In this document: piece after piece, positions 7,758-17,223 of the stretch
Layout of the letters: each line of letters starts with the position of its first letter
How positions within the stretch are numbered: the stretch's first letter is position 1
From: an uncultured Prevotella sp.
Lineage (GTDB): Bacteria; Bacteroidota; Bacteroidia; Bacteroidales; Bacteroidaceae
Reading direction: 5' to 3'
Assembly (NCBI GenBank): GCA_902497035.1
Contig: CABVDL010000009.1
Location: 1 to 45,733, forward strand
Length of the DNA stretch: 45,733 nucleotides
Notes under the pieces: generated by a model
What the model saw: the letters and a program-made list of their open reading frames with translations, nothing else
Told to the model about the DNA's origin: nothing
Databases searched by the model: none
Translations under genes and position numbers: made by a program

Positions 7758-8723
7758 TTATAATTCCATGCAGAAATAGCCGTAATGCAGATAGTTGTCC
7801 TTAATCACGTAGGCAATGCCCCAGATGCGGCTGCCGTCGTTCTTGAGAATTTCCACCGTCACGTTGTCGTATGTAGTTGCATCAGATCTCCAGTCCATCT
7901 TGGACTCTACCGTACAGTTGGTTTTCTTGCCAACAGTAAGGTCAGCGCCGACATTGAACTTCATATGATAGTAGGTATAGTAGCTCCATGTGACGACATT
8001 GTTGTCGCCATCCTTCACTACCGCATAGTTACCCCAGCTATTAGTCTGCTTGCCATCCCACACCATTGTGTTGTCAGTGAGCGTATTGACGATTTCCTGC
8101 TTCTCCTCGTCAGTGTAGGGGATGCTGGAGGACTCAACCGTCACTGGCACGGTCTTCGTCAGGCCCATCACATCGGTCACGGTGAGCGTGGTGGAGCCCT
8201 CGGCCTTAGCAGTAAGCACGATATTGTCGCCGCTTACCTGTGCCGTGGCAATGTTCTCGTCGGCCACGACAGCCGTATAGCCGCCGTTGCCTGCCGTCAC
8301 CGTCACGGTAGCCCTACCGTCGGTGTGTCCGAGCTTGATGCCGATGGCTACTGCCTCCTTGTCAAGGCTCATCGTCATATACATCGACTGCACCATGACG
8401 CGCTTGTAGTTGCCCTGCGCATCGGAGATGACCACACCGGTCTTGCCTTTCCTCAGCGAGGTGACTGACACCGTATTGTTGTCTATGGTAGCCGTCACCA
8501 CCTCGGGATTTTCTGAGAACACCTTGTAGTCGCCGCCGCCGTCGGTGATGTTGAAAGTCGATGTGACTGCCACATCCATCTTCAGCGTGTCGGTATCCAC
8601 GGTGATTGCCTTTGACTCAACGACCTCAGGCGTGGGATCATCGTCGTCGCTGCTGCACGCCGTGAACGAGGCCGTAAGCGCCATTGCCGACAGCATGCTC
8701 AAAAAGAAATATTTTGTCTTCAT
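7758..8723 (-). CDS. Ig-like surface lipoprotein of PUL1
   Basis: This 321-residue protein has a lipoprotein signal (FTAC, Cys23) followed by the acidic SSDDDD stretch often seen on surface-exposed Bacteroidota lipoproteins. Two Ig-like (BIG2-type) repeats follow: about 38-112 and 115-195, the second ending TTLTVTDVMGLTKTVPVTV-like. The C-terminal 120 residues are rich in Tyr and Trp and I do not recognise them. It starts 15 bases after GH18, so it is in the same operon. The position suits a surface glycan-binding protein, with the aromatic C-terminal domain as a candidate binding site; this is inference. It has no catalytic motif that I can see. Confidence 0.75.
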   Translation of the reverse strand: MKTKYFFLSMLSAMALTASFTACSSDDDDPTPEVVESKAITVDTDTLKMDVAVTSTFNITDGGGDYKVFSENPEVVTATIDNNTVSVTSLRKGKTGVVISDAQGNYKRVMVQSMYMTMSLDKEAVAIGIKLGHTDGRATVTVTAGNGGYTAVVADENIATAQVSGDNIVLTAKAEGSTTLTVTDVMGLTKTVPVTVESSSIPYTDEEKQEIVNTLTDNTMVWDGKQTNSWGNYAVVKDGDNNVVTWSYYTYYHMKFNVGADLTVGKKTNCTVESKMDWRSDATTYDNVTVEILKNDGSRIWGIAYVIKDNYLHYGYFCMEL

Positions 8724-8738
8724 AATCTGTTCTTTTGT

Positions 8739-10070
8739 TTACCAGTCCTTACTATAACTACCTGTCTTTACGACCTCGTCATCATAGAATGCACTTGCAA
8801 TGCGGTTCATGCAATTCAAGTCGGTATGCTCGGGCGCCAAAGAGAAAATCATCGTGCCACCGTAGCCACCATCGACAATGCGCTGGCAATTATACGCACT
8901 AATCTTGCTGCCTCTTGCAAACTCCGACGAGCCAAGAATCATGCCTTTCTTCGACAGTCCTGGATAGCTGCTGCTGACGTCATACATTTGTCCATAGTCA
9001 TGGATGGCATAGTCGAGGAACTCGCCGGGCTGCTTGCCATTGACCTCAGTCATGCTGCCGGTTCCGCTATAGACATACACCTCGACAAGCTTGTCGGGAG
9101 CGTATTGCTTCAAGTAGTAAGCCAGACGGGAGAAGTTGTAGGAGGACTCATTGCGCTCGAAACCAGGATAGTTTCCCGGATTGGAGTACTCGTCGTCGAA
9201 GAAGATGCCGTCGAGATTGTAGGCATCCATCACGCTCTTCAGCTCGAGGGCGAAGTCCTTGGCACCGGCCTCGGTGAGATTCATGATGCTGGCGCGGTCG
9301 TGGTTGCCCAGGATACCAAGGATAACCTTCATGCCCTTCTGCTGCAGCGGCTCAAGGTATTTCTCCTTGTAGTCGAGCAGATGCTGCACGTTCTCGTTGT
9401 TGTAGTTATACACGCGGCCCGTAGCGGCATCATAGTTGATATTGCCAGAGAACATGATGACCTGGTCGAAGAAATACTTGCCCGACTTCTTGAGGGTGAA
9501 GCAGAGGTTATAGAGCGGGTTGGCGTCGTTGACCTCCATACAGCTGATGACCTGCAGTCCGCTCTCCTTGTGGCAGTCGGGCATCTTGCTGATGTCATCG
9601 ACCAGCAGCACGAAGTCGCCCTTTTCCTTCGAAACGCTGCTTCCTTTCAGCGAGAGAGGAATGGCATACTTGCCCTGCGGCAGCGACTCGGCGGTCTTGT
9701 AGCTCACGTTGACGGTGTCGCCGTTGGCGGCCTCGATGGCCACGAGGTCCTGTGGCATGGCCTGATAGTTGGTGCCATGCTCCTTGTTGTACTGCTCGAG
9801 CACTGCGGCATCATAGCCCAACGTGGCCTGTCCGGCCGACTTTCCGGCAACCGACGACTTGACAATGAAGGCGGTCTTGCCCTCGTTGTTGAATATCACG
9901 GAGTCGATGTCTGTAGTACCGTACTTGCTCTCGAGGTAGGCCACGGGGGTGCCGTTTGCCTCATATCTCGACTCATCGACCTGCGAAAGGTCAATGTCGG
10001 GGTTACTGCATGCACCGAGAAGCAGCGCTCCAACGGGCAATGCCAACATATATTTCAGATATTGTCTCAT
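8739..10070 (-). CDS. GH18 endo-beta-N-acetylglucosaminidase, lipoprotein
   Basis: The 443-residue protein has a lipobox LLGAC (Cys21), a DUF1735 domain (about 40-160) and a GH18 barrel (about 170-435). The catalytic strand reads LDGIFFDDEY, with Glu294 as acid and Asp292/Asp293 before it, the EndoF1/EndoH/BT3987-type arrangement. This predicts hydrolysis of the GlcNAc-beta-1,4-GlcNAc core of high-mannose N-glycans at the cell surface by the substrate-assisted GH18 mechanism. It lies between the DUF1735-LamG and Ig-like genes with gaps of 21 and 15 bases. The domain order and operon position match the Bacteroides thetaiotaomicron high-mannose N-glycan locus. I see no frameshift or missing key residue. 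Confidence 0.92.
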   Translation of the reverse strand: MRQYLKYMLALPVGALLLGACSNPDIDLSQVDESRYEANGTPVAYLESKYGTTDIDSVIFNNEGKTAFIVKSSVAGKSAGQATLGYDAAVLEQYNKEHGTNYQAMPQDLVAIEAANGDTVNVSYKTAESLPQGKYAIPLSLKGSSVSKEKGDFVLLVDDISKMPDCHKESGLQVISCMEVNDANPLYNLCFTLKKSGKYFFDQVIMFSGNINYDAATGRVYNYNNENVQHLLDYKEKYLEPLQQKGMKVILGILGNHDRASIMNLTEAGAKDFALELKSVMDAYNLDGIFFDDEYSNPGNYPGFERNESSYNFSRLAYYLKQYAPDKLVEVYVYSGTGSMTEVNGKQPGEFLDYAIHDYGQMYDVSSSYPGLSKKGMILGSSEFARGSKISAYNCQRIVDGGYGGTMIFSLAPEHTDLNCMNRIASAFYDDEVVKTGSYSKDW

Positions 10071-10091
10071 AGTCTTGTCTATTTTATAAGA

Positions 10092-11222
10092 TTATTTCTC
10101 AGGCAGCGATACATTTTGCCACGACAGCGTGTTCTTGGCGGTACCGTCGTTGCCGTACATGGTGTAGTCCTTTACGACGTTGGTTGACATGTCGTCGAGC
10201 TTCCAGTAAGCCACGAGACCCTCTGAGGCGGGGTCAACGTAATAGGGATTGGCGGCAATCTCCTCCTGCGTGCGTACGACGTTCCAGATGCGCACCTCGC
10301 TGATGTTGCCGGCGAGATAGCGGCTGTCCTCGTAGGAGCGTCCGATATAGAACTCGCCATCGGCCAGGTTGATGCGTCCGAGATATTTTGTGCCCTCGAG
10401 CATCTTGCGGCCATTGACATAAACCTGGATGGTGCCGGTAGAAGAATCGTAGGTCAGGGCGAGGTGGTACCACTTGTTGGTCTGCAACTGAAGGTCGCTG
10501 TTGGTGAGGTTGCCGTTGCTGGTGGCAATCTGAATCTGATTGCTTGGCACACCGGCGTCTCCAATACGCATGAGGAAATAGCCCTCAATACCCATCACGG
10601 TGGAGATGAGGCGGTCGAAGTCGCGGGCGCGGATAAGAGCCTCAAAGGTCAACTGCGACATGCTGTTGATCATCGCCGTATTCTTCCAGTCGATGCGGAT
10701 ATTGTTCTTTTCCATGTCAGGCACCACGTTGATGAGGGCGCCGGCGCGGAAGACAAAATAATAGGTGCTTTTCGACTGCAGTAGCTCAAGTTCAGGCGTC
10801 TGCGCCGTAACAGGCAGCACATAGACAGAGTCGCGGCTCAGGCTCCCAAGCTTTTGGAAGCCGATGACGGCCGGCGTACTCTTGACACCCCCGGCAGTGA
10901 TAAGGACATTGTTCTCCTGCCAGGCATAGCAGCTGTCAGGCAGCAGCACGGCCGAGGCATAGTAGGCCTGGTTGTAGCGGCCCACCAACTCAGGCGCCGC
11001 ACGGAAAGAGGCTTTCACCTCCTGCTCCACCGGGCGCGGCGTAATAAGCTCAAGGGTCTTTGTGGCAGAGCTGACGCTACCCTTGACTATAGTCTCCGCC
11101 ACCATGGAGGAGGCGTTGATGGCAGCCTTGTTGTCGAATTCGTCATCGTCATTGCTCTGGCAGGAGGCAAGGGCAAAAACGGGCAGTGCCATCATGGTGA
11201 TATATTTGAACAGAGTCTTCAT
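10092..11222 (-). CDS. DUF1735-LamG surface glycan-binding lipoprotein
   Basis: The 376-residue protein has a lipoprotein signal with Cys21 (ALASC) followed by an acidic NDDDE stretch typical of surface export. A DUF1735 domain spans about 35-170. A concanavalin-like LamG domain spans about 185-350, with WYHLALTYD (about 256-264), IQVYVNGRKM and the ending EVRIWNVVRTQEEI motif characteristic of Laminin_G_3. No catalytic residues are expected. Genes of this build sit beside GH18 enzymes in Bacteroides N-glycan loci and act as surface glycan-binding proteins. It is 6 bases downstream of the GH18-like pseudoenzyme gene and 21 upstream of the active GH18 gene. The bound ligand is inferred. Confidence 0.85.
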   Translation of the reverse strand: MKTLFKYITMMALPVFALASCQSNDDDEFDNKAAINASSMVAETIVKGSVSSATKTLELITPRPVEQEVKASFRAAPELVGRYNQAYYASAVLLPDSCYAWQENNVLITAGGVKSTPAVIGFQKLGSLSRDSVYVLPVTAQTPELELLQSKSTYYFVFRAGALINVVPDMEKNNIRIDWKNTAMINSMSQLTFEALIRARDFDRLISTVMGIEGYFLMRIGDAGVPSNQIQIATSNGNLTNSDLQLQTNKWYHLALTYDSSTGTIQVYVNGRKMLEGTKYLGRINLADGEFYIGRSYEDSRYLAGNISEVRIWNVVRTQEEIAANPYYVDPASEGLVAYWKLDDMSTNVVKDYTMYGNDGTAKNTLSWQNVSLPEK

Positions 11223-11228
11223 GATGTT

Positions 11229-12269
11229 TTAGTTTTTAACTGATGGATTGATGATACCGATAGCCTTCCGCACCGTAGGATAGGTGAAGCCGGCATGATA
11301 ATAGTCGTTGTTGACCAGGTCGATGGCGAGGCCGGCGATGGTCATTCCCTCATGGCTAGCAGCCACCCAGCGGGCAGCCTCAGTCACGGCGAGGGCCGAG
11401 CCCCAATAGCCGGTCTTCTTGTCGGTGGCATCGAGGGAAGTCATCGAAACGAGGGGGATGAACTTGTCGGTAGGCACGCCCTCGGCGGCCGCCATGTTCA
11501 CCACCTTGGCCATGCCCGACTGCGAGGCCTGGTCGGAGCAGGGCAGGATGATGTATTTGGCAAGCGAGAAGATGGTTTGGTCCATCACGTTCTGAGGCTT
11601 GCCCTGGAACAGCACGATACGGTCGGTGTTGCGCTGTGCCCAGTCGGTGGCGATGCCGATGAAGTCGTTCTCGTAGCCAGTATAGAGTTCTTTCTCCTCA
11701 TCGCTCATGTAGAGCTTGAATTTGCCCTGATAGGCCATCACGATGCCGTCGTAGTTGTACTTCGAGCAATAAGTGAGGGCCGTGCGGACGCTGTCAACGA
11801 GGAAGTCATTGAACGAGATGAATGTCTTGTCGGCATTGTCGGGATTGGCCTCAAAGTCCTTGAGCAGGACATTGTAGTCGCTCTGGATGCTCTCGAAGTT
11901 GATGCTGTAAAGCACCTTGGTGCCTTTCTTAGCGCGCAACTCGGCCATTTGCTCCATCTCTGCCTCCGTGGTATTGACAGGCGAAGTGAGAACGAGATAG
12001 TCGATGCTGTCGGGAGCCGCCGTCATGATTTGTCCTTGCGAGAACGGTTGCTTCACCGAGTTGTCGAAATAGGCGACAACCGTTTTGTGAGGCGCGGCCT
12101 TGTAGTCGCGCAGGTTGGTCAGATACTGCTCATAGAGTTGGCTGTTCTGACGGCTGATGTCGGGCTCGTTGATGTCGGCCGTCTCCACATCGGTGTCGCA
12201 GCTGCCGAGCGCAAAGGCTCCTGCTAAGCAGCAGGCCGACAGGAATATATGATTGATAAAACGTTTCAT
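11229..12269 (-). CDS. Degenerate GH18-fold glycan-binding lipoprotein
   Basis: The 346-residue lipoprotein (LGSC, Cys24) has the GH18 barrel pattern: TVVAYFDN (63-70), an IDYLVLTSP strand, KGTKVLYSINF (115-125) and the active-site strand YDGIVMAYQ (173-181). In the DxxDxDxE motif only the first Asp (174) is left; the other positions are Val177, Ala179 and Gln181, so the catalytic Glu is lost. Hydrolysis is therefore unlikely and glycan binding is the best guess. It follows SusD by 21 bases and precedes DUF1735-LamG by 6. The same place in the B. thetaiotaomicron high-mannose locus is held by a surface glycan-binding protein. The protein is intact, so this is a repurposed fold and not a decayed gene. 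Confidence 0.82.
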   Translation of the reverse strand: MKRFINHIFLSACCLAGAFALGSCDTDVETADINEPDISRQNSQLYEQYLTNLRDYKAAPHKTVVAYFDNSVKQPFSQGQIMTAAPDSIDYLVLTSPVNTTEAEMEQMAELRAKKGTKVLYSINFESIQSDYNVLLKDFEANPDNADKTFISFNDFLVDSVRTALTYCSKYNYDGIVMAYQGKFKLYMSDEEKELYTGYENDFIGIATDWAQRNTDRIVLFQGKPQNVMDQTIFSLAKYIILPCSDQASQSGMAKVVNMAAAEGVPTDKFIPLVSMTSLDATDKKTGYWGSALAVTEAARWVAASHEGMTIAGLAIDLVNNDYYHAGFTYPTVRKAIGIINPSVKN

Positions 12270-12290
12270 TCGTATATAGGATTAATGTTA

Positions 12291-13850
12291 TTACTGTTTC
12301 TTGGCCCACCAGAGGTCAGTAGCCATATTGTCGGGTCCGCCGAGCAACGTGCTGACAGCCTGCTGATAGTTCTCCTGGTTGTTGAGGCGCTCCTCTTGCG
12401 GATAGGCCAGGCGACGTGGTCCGCGCTCGCTGTTCACCACACCGCCACTATTGTTGACCATCACCGGCATGAGCTTTGGATAACCCGTGCGACGAATTTC
12501 TGCCCAGGCCTCCTGTCCGAGCGGGAAGTTGGCAATCCACTTCTGCGTGATGATGCGTTCCAGATTGGTCTCGAAGCTTGCGGCATCGTCCCAAGCGATG
12601 GTTACCGTCGATGTGGTGCCCGTGTAGCTGTTGCTGCCGGCAGGGTCTGTATATTTGGCCGGCGTGCTGACGTTATCGGCCAAATAGCTGTCGGCACCGG
12701 AAACGCCCCACTGCTCAAACGAGAGGTTGACACCCTGCTCATAGAACTGCTTGGCCGTTCCGCCCATGTTCCAGCCTCTCAAGGCACCCTCTGCACGGAG
12801 GAAAGCCACCTCGGCCGCATTCATGATGATGAGCTTGCTGTCGGTTGCCACCTTATAGTTGGAATACTGATGGGCTATTTTGCCGTCGGGGATGCTGATG
12901 CCCGAGCGGATGCCGATGAACTGGTCGGTATAACCCTCGAATTCAGCCGGAGTGAACATGGCCGAGCGGCGGGGGTCTTTGTAGCCGTTCATGTAAGACG
13001 TGATGTCGCCGCTGACACGAGAGTCGCCGCCATTGTACTCATACATCACCACCTCGAACGGATTGGTGCTGGAGAGCGTCAGCTCGGCATCGTCGTCGTT
13101 GCCCGTCATCACGCCCACCTCGTGGTTGGCAGCGGCCTCGGCAACGGTCTTAGCCTTGTCCGGGGCAACATTGCTGATGCGCATGGCCATGCGAAGGCGG
13201 AGTGAGTTTGCAAACTTAATCCATTTCTCCACGTTGCCGCCAAAGATGCGGTCGGCCTTGGCACTGAAATCGTTTGTCCGGTTCTCGGTCAGTGTGTTGA
13301 CAGCCTGCTCAAGCTCAGAGAGCATGGTGGTGTAGATGTCCTCCACGCCATCGTAGGCTGCGGTAATCTGGCCGTCAGCGCCCACCTTGGAATAAGGCAC
13401 GGGGCCATAGGCGTCGGTGACGCGCTGCATGATGGACACCTTGATAATCTGTGCGACGGCCAATGGCACAGGGTCGTCGGTAACGTTCTTCACCTCATTG
13501 CTGTAGATGAAGGCCTTAGGGATGATGTCCTTGAACATCACGCGGTTCCATCCGTTCTCAGGAGAATACTGGGCGAAGTTCTTGCCAGCGAAGCCCGGGT
13601 TGCTGTCGGCGATATAACCACCGTAGCTCCCACCAAAGAGGCATTCGGTAAACTGGTTGGTATTGACGTCGGTGGGGATAATCCACGATTCAAGGTTGTT
13701 CATGGCAGCAATGAGCGAGTAGCCGCCCTGCTCCATCTCCTCCTTGCTCACGCCCGACGGATTACGGTTGTAGTCCTCATAGTTCTCAGTACAGGAGCCG
13801 AGACCTAAGGCCAGCCCCAATGCTATGGCGGAATATAGGATATGTTTCAT
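12291..13850 (-). CDS. SusD-like nutrient-binding lipoprotein (PUL1)
   Basis: A SusD/RagB-family lipoprotein, the lid of the SusC transporter that captures oligosaccharides. The start chosen at 13850 gives a 519-residue protein opening with a lysine, a hydrophobic core and the lipobox GLGSC (Cys20). An in-frame ATG at 13886 would overlap the end of susC and bury the signal peptide. Typical marks are NRNPSGVS near the N-terminus, RVTDAYGPVPYSK, SLRLRMAMRI (TPR region) and the C-terminal AWDD..NLERIITQKWIA and GQEAWAEIRRTGYP blocks. It follows susC by 16 bases. The ligand is predicted to be the GH18 product of this locus. Confidence 0.92.
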   Translation of the reverse strand: MKHILYSAIALGLALGLGSCTENYEDYNRNPSGVSKEEMEQGGYSLIAAMNNLESWIIPTDVNTNQFTECLFGGSYGGYIADSNPGFAGKNFAQYSPENGWNRVMFKDIIPKAFIYSNEVKNVTDDPVPLAVAQIIKVSIMQRVTDAYGPVPYSKVGADGQITAAYDGVEDIYTTMLSELEQAVNTLTENRTNDFSAKADRIFGGNVEKWIKFANSLRLRMAMRISNVAPDKAKTVAEAAANHEVGVMTGNDDDAELTLSSTNPFEVVMYEYNGGDSRVSGDITSYMNGYKDPRRSAMFTPAEFEGYTDQFIGIRSGISIPDGKIAHQYSNYKVATDSKLIIMNAAEVAFLRAEGALRGWNMGGTAKQFYEQGVNLSFEQWGVSGADSYLADNVSTPAKYTDPAGSNSYTGTTSTVTIAWDDAASFETNLERIITQKWIANFPLGQEAWAEIRRTGYPKLMPVMVNNSGGVVNSERGPRRLAYPQEERLNNQENYQQAVSTLLGGPDNMATDLWWAKKQ

Positions 13851-13866
13851 TGTCGTAAGGAAATAA

Positions 13867-16800
13867 TTAGAATTTAAGTTTTGCATTGAAGCCGATAGTT
13901 CTCGTGCTCGGCGTCATAAACTTGTCGATGCCCTGGTAATAGTTGCCGGTGGAGGCCGTCATCTCGGGATCGAACGGAGCCTTGCAGTAGAGCATGAACA
14001 GGTTGCGGCCAATGACGGAGAGCGTCAGGTCGCCAATGCCGAAGAACACGTTCTTCTTGAAGGTATAGCCGATGCTTGCCTCCTGCAGGCGGATGTTGGT
14101 GGCGCTGTAGGTGTAATACTGCGGAATACCGTCGTTGGCGCCGATGGTGGAATACCACACCTCCGGGTTGATGTAGTTGTTGCCATTGACCAGGACGTAG
14201 CCACGGTCACGAGCCTCGGCAGTGGCCTCAGACACACCGTACTTGTCGAGGTTGGCCTGAGTGGCAGAGTAGCAGATGCCGCCGAAACGGGCCGAGAACA
14301 TGAAGCCGAGGTTGAAGCCCTTCCAGGAGAAGTCGTTGCGCCAGGCCATGTTGCTCTTCGGGAAGATGGAACCCAACTTGATGTCGCCGACATTCTGGTC
14401 GGTATAGACCTTTCCCTCGCTGTCGACATAGACTTTGCCCTCGCTGTCGCGCATCACGTCGACGTTGGAGTAGAGGTCACCAAGCGTACCGCCCTCCTTG
14501 AGGATGAAGTGGGCATGGCCGAGGCCGCCCACGTCGAGACGGTCCTTGTTGATGATGGCACCAGTCTCAGGGTGACGGTAGTTCTTCACCAGCTCATCTA
14601 TCTTGTTGCGGTTCATGCTGAACGTGTAGTTGCTCGACCAGCCGAAATCACCCCAGTGGTTGCTATAGCCTACGGCAAGCTCAATACCCCAGTTGCTCAC
14701 CTGTCCCGTCTGGATATACATGGTGCTGTAGCCTGACGACACGGAGATGTCGGGGTTGAACGTCTGGTTGACGGTCTTCGTATAATAATAGGTGAAATCG
14801 ACATTGAAATGCTTCCAGAGCTTCGACTGCAATCCAACCTCCCAAGAGTCAGTGCGCTCGGGCTTGAGGTTGTACATGGGATAGACCGACTGCGTCTTCC
14901 AAGCCTTGGTGTTGTTGTCCCACTCATACATTGGGTTGGCATACCAACGGGGGAATGGAAGACCGACAGAAGCAAACGAACCGCGCACCTTGAGGTAGTC
15001 GAACATCTCAGGCAGCTTGAAAGTCTCAGAGACAATCCACGACAGACCGACAGAGGGATAGAAGAACGACGACTTCTTCGACTGGGGGCCTGCGAGCATA
15101 GAGGGCCAGTCGTTGCGGGCGGTCAGCGTGAGGTAGTACTGGCTTGCCCAACCCAGCTCTACGCTGGCAAAGAGCGACTTGGTCTGGTCGTGGTAGCCTC
15201 CCTGGGTCTTGGCCTCCTTGTTGGGGTCAATCTGATAGATGTTGAACACATTGGGGATGAGGTCGTCGCGCAGATTGCCCTCATTGCCGAAGACTTCCTG
15301 CTTGATGTCGGAGATAGAGGCACCGATGTTGGCAGAGAGCGACAGACGGTCCTGCAGCCAGCGCTTGTCGATATTGACGAGGAAGTCGGCATAGGTCTGC
15401 TTGTCGTCGGTCTTCACCAGACCGTAGTAGCCATTGGTGCCGGCCAGCGTCTGGTTGGTTGTGGCATTGTATTTCTGCTCAAACTTATTGTTGGCGTTGT
15501 CGATACGCACGCGTCCGGCAAGGCTCATCCAAGGCAACACCTTATAAGTAAGGCCTGCGCTCATCATGTAGCGGTACTTCTTGTTGTCGCGGCGGTTACG
15601 GTAGCTCACCCAATAAGGGTTCTGTCCCACCATCTCGCTGACGAGACCATTCCAGTTCTGCTTGTAAATCTTGTCCTGCGTGTCGTAGTACTCAAACATC
15701 CTCACGTCGTCGAAGTCGTTGCCGCGCGGGAAGAGGTAGGCAGTGACCAGCGGGTTGGCATAGACACCCTGGTTGGTCATGTTGCGGTCGTTCTGGATGA
15801 TGTAGCTTGCACCGAGGTCAAGCGTCATCTTGTCGTTGAGGAAGTTGGTGGTGTTGCGGATAGTGAAGTTATAACGGTTGTACTTGTTGTTCGGAATGAT
15901 GCCTCCCGAATTGAGCATGCTGGCCGACAGGAAGGTCTGGTTTTTATCCGAGCCCGTTGAGAGCGTGAACGACTCGTTGGTCATCACGCCATGGCGCAGG
16001 AAGTCGTCCTTTGGGTCATAGCCGTAATAGTTGGCGTCGTTGAGCAGCTTTCCCCACGAATATGAGGCCGCACCCTGCTCATTGAGGCTGCTGCCCGTGC
16101 CATAGCGGTTTTGGAATTCCGGCATGCGCAAAGCACTCGAGATCTCGGTGGTCTGGCTCACCGTAAGCTCGGTCTTGCCCACCTTGCCTTTCTTCGTCGT
16201 AATGACGATGGCACCATTGGAAGCCTTGTTGCCGTAAAGGGCTGCAGCCGCGGCGCCCGTCAGCACCGACATCGACTCGATGTCGTCGGGGTTGATGTCG
16301 GCAATAGCCTCTGTCACGCCACTCGAGCCAAACTCCGTGCTGCCCTCACCGCCCTGGTTGAGCATAGGCACGCCGTCGATGACGTAAAGCACGTTGCTCG
16401 ACTGCTCAATACTTCTGGCACCACGAAGCACCACTTTCGAGGCGCCACCGGCACCGGATGAGCTGGCGTTGATGTTTACGCCGGCAACCTTGCCGCTCAG
16501 GGAGTTGATGAAGTTGGCATCCTTGTTGACACTCAGCTCCTCACCAGAGACCTGCTGCACATTGTAGCTCAGGGCTTTCTGCGCACGCTTGATACCGAGA
16601 GCCGTGACGACAACCTCGTTGAGCGACTTGGCATCAGGCTGGAGAGAAAGGTCGGCATTGGACCCACTGACACGCATTTCCTTTTCCTGATAACCGATGT
16701 AAGACACCTGCAGCACGGGGTTGGTCACGTCGGTAGTGATGGCGTACTTGCCATCGAGGTCGGTGATTACTTTCTCATTGGAGCCTTTGACGCTTACCGT

Positions 16801-17223
16801 GGCGCCGATGAGCGGCTCTCCATGTTCGTCAACGACAGTACCACTGATCTTGCGGGGTGTTCCCTTCGTCTTCGTCTGCTGTGGCGCGGGTGAGGCTTGG
16901 CGGCCCTCAGCCTTACGCTTGAGATAAACCACGTTGCCCTCAACACGATAGGTGACATTCTTCCCTGCCAACAGATGGGAAAGAACATCATGGATAGAAG
17001 CGTTGTTCACCTTGATGGCAGGCACCTGTGACTTGGCAAGCTTGTCGTCGAGGAAGAACTCGTACTTGGTTTGTTGCTTGATTTTTTGGATAACGGTTCG
17101 CAACTGGGTCTGCCCGCTGTTGAGCGTAATCTGAGCGCTGACCCACTGAAACGGAGCCGATACCAACAGAAGAGTAAGCATCGATTTGAGCCACCTTCTG
17201 CCCACTGAATGACTTTGTTTCAT
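13867..17223 (-). CDS. SusC TonB-dependent transporter with STN domain (PUL1)
   Basis: The outer-membrane importer of PUL1, 1118 residues from the ATG at 17223. The upstream ATG at 17334 would place 37 unlikely residues before the signal peptide. Order: signal peptide (1-30, VSAQ), STN signalling domain (about 35-103), CarboxypepD-type Ig domain (about 125-195), TonB plug starting LNEVVVTALG (201-210) with YVIDGVPM, then a 22-strand barrel ending in aromatic LKF. The STN domain is the module that contacts a FecR anti-sigma factor, and fecR is the next gene upstream. A loop near 14405-14452 carries an in-frame 24-bp duplication (DSEGKVYV followed by DSEGKVYT). A 316-base gap separates it from fecR. 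Confidence 0.95.
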   Translation of the reverse strand: MKQSHSVGRRWLKSMLTLLLVSAPFQWVSAQITLNSGQTQLRTVIQKIKQQTKYEFFLDDKLAKSQVPAIKVNNASIHDVLSHLLAGKNVTYRVEGNVVYLKRKAEGRQASPAPQQTKTKGTPRKISGTVVDEHGEPLIGATVSVKGSNEKVITDLDGKYAITTDVTNPVLQVSYIGYQEKEMRVSGSNADLSLQPDAKSLNEVVVTALGIKRAQKALSYNVQQVSGEELSVNKDANFINSLSGKVAGVNINASSSGAGGASKVVLRGARSIEQSSNVLYVIDGVPMLNQGGEGSTEFGSSGVTEAIADINPDDIESMSVLTGAAAAALYGNKASNGAIVITTKKGKVGKTELTVSQTTEISSALRMPEFQNRYGTGSSLNEQGAASYSWGKLLNDANYYGYDPKDDFLRHGVMTNESFTLSTGSDKNQTFLSASMLNSGGIIPNNKYNRYNFTIRNTTNFLNDKMTLDLGASYIIQNDRNMTNQGVYANPLVTAYLFPRGNDFDDVRMFEYYDTQDKIYKQNWNGLVSEMVGQNPYWVSYRNRRDNKKYRYMMSAGLTYKVLPWMSLAGRVRIDNANNKFEQKYNATTNQTLAGTNGYYGLVKTDDKQTYADFLVNIDKRWLQDRLSLSANIGASISDIKQEVFGNEGNLRDDLIPNVFNIYQIDPNKEAKTQGGYHDQTKSLFASVELGWASQYYLTLTARNDWPSMLAGPQSKKSSFFYPSVGLSWIVSETFKLPEMFDYLKVRGSFASVGLPFPRWYANPMYEWDNNTKAWKTQSVYPMYNLKPERTDSWEVGLQSKLWKHFNVDFTYYYTKTVNQTFNPDISVSSGYSTMYIQTGQVSNWGIELAVGYSNHWGDFGWSSNYTFSMNRNKIDELVKNYRHPETGAIINKDRLDVGGLGHAHFILKEGGTLGDLYSNVDVMRDSEGKVYVDSEGKVYTDQNVGDIKLGSIFPKSNMAWRNDFSWKGFNLGFMFSARFGGICYSATQANLDKYGVSEATAEARDRGYVLVNGNNYINPEVWYSTIGANDGIPQYYTYSATNIRLQEASIGYTFKKNVFFGIGDLTLSVIGRNLFMLYCKAPFDPEMTASTGNYYQGIDKFMTPSTRTIGFNAKLKF

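Noticed and set aside
8826..10187. A 453-codon plus-strand open frame
   Set aside because: Antisense to the GH18 gene with catalytic motif; composition is that of a complement shadow.
14809..15960. A 383-codon plus-strand open frame
   Set aside because: Antisense shadow of the PUL1 susC gene; no family features.
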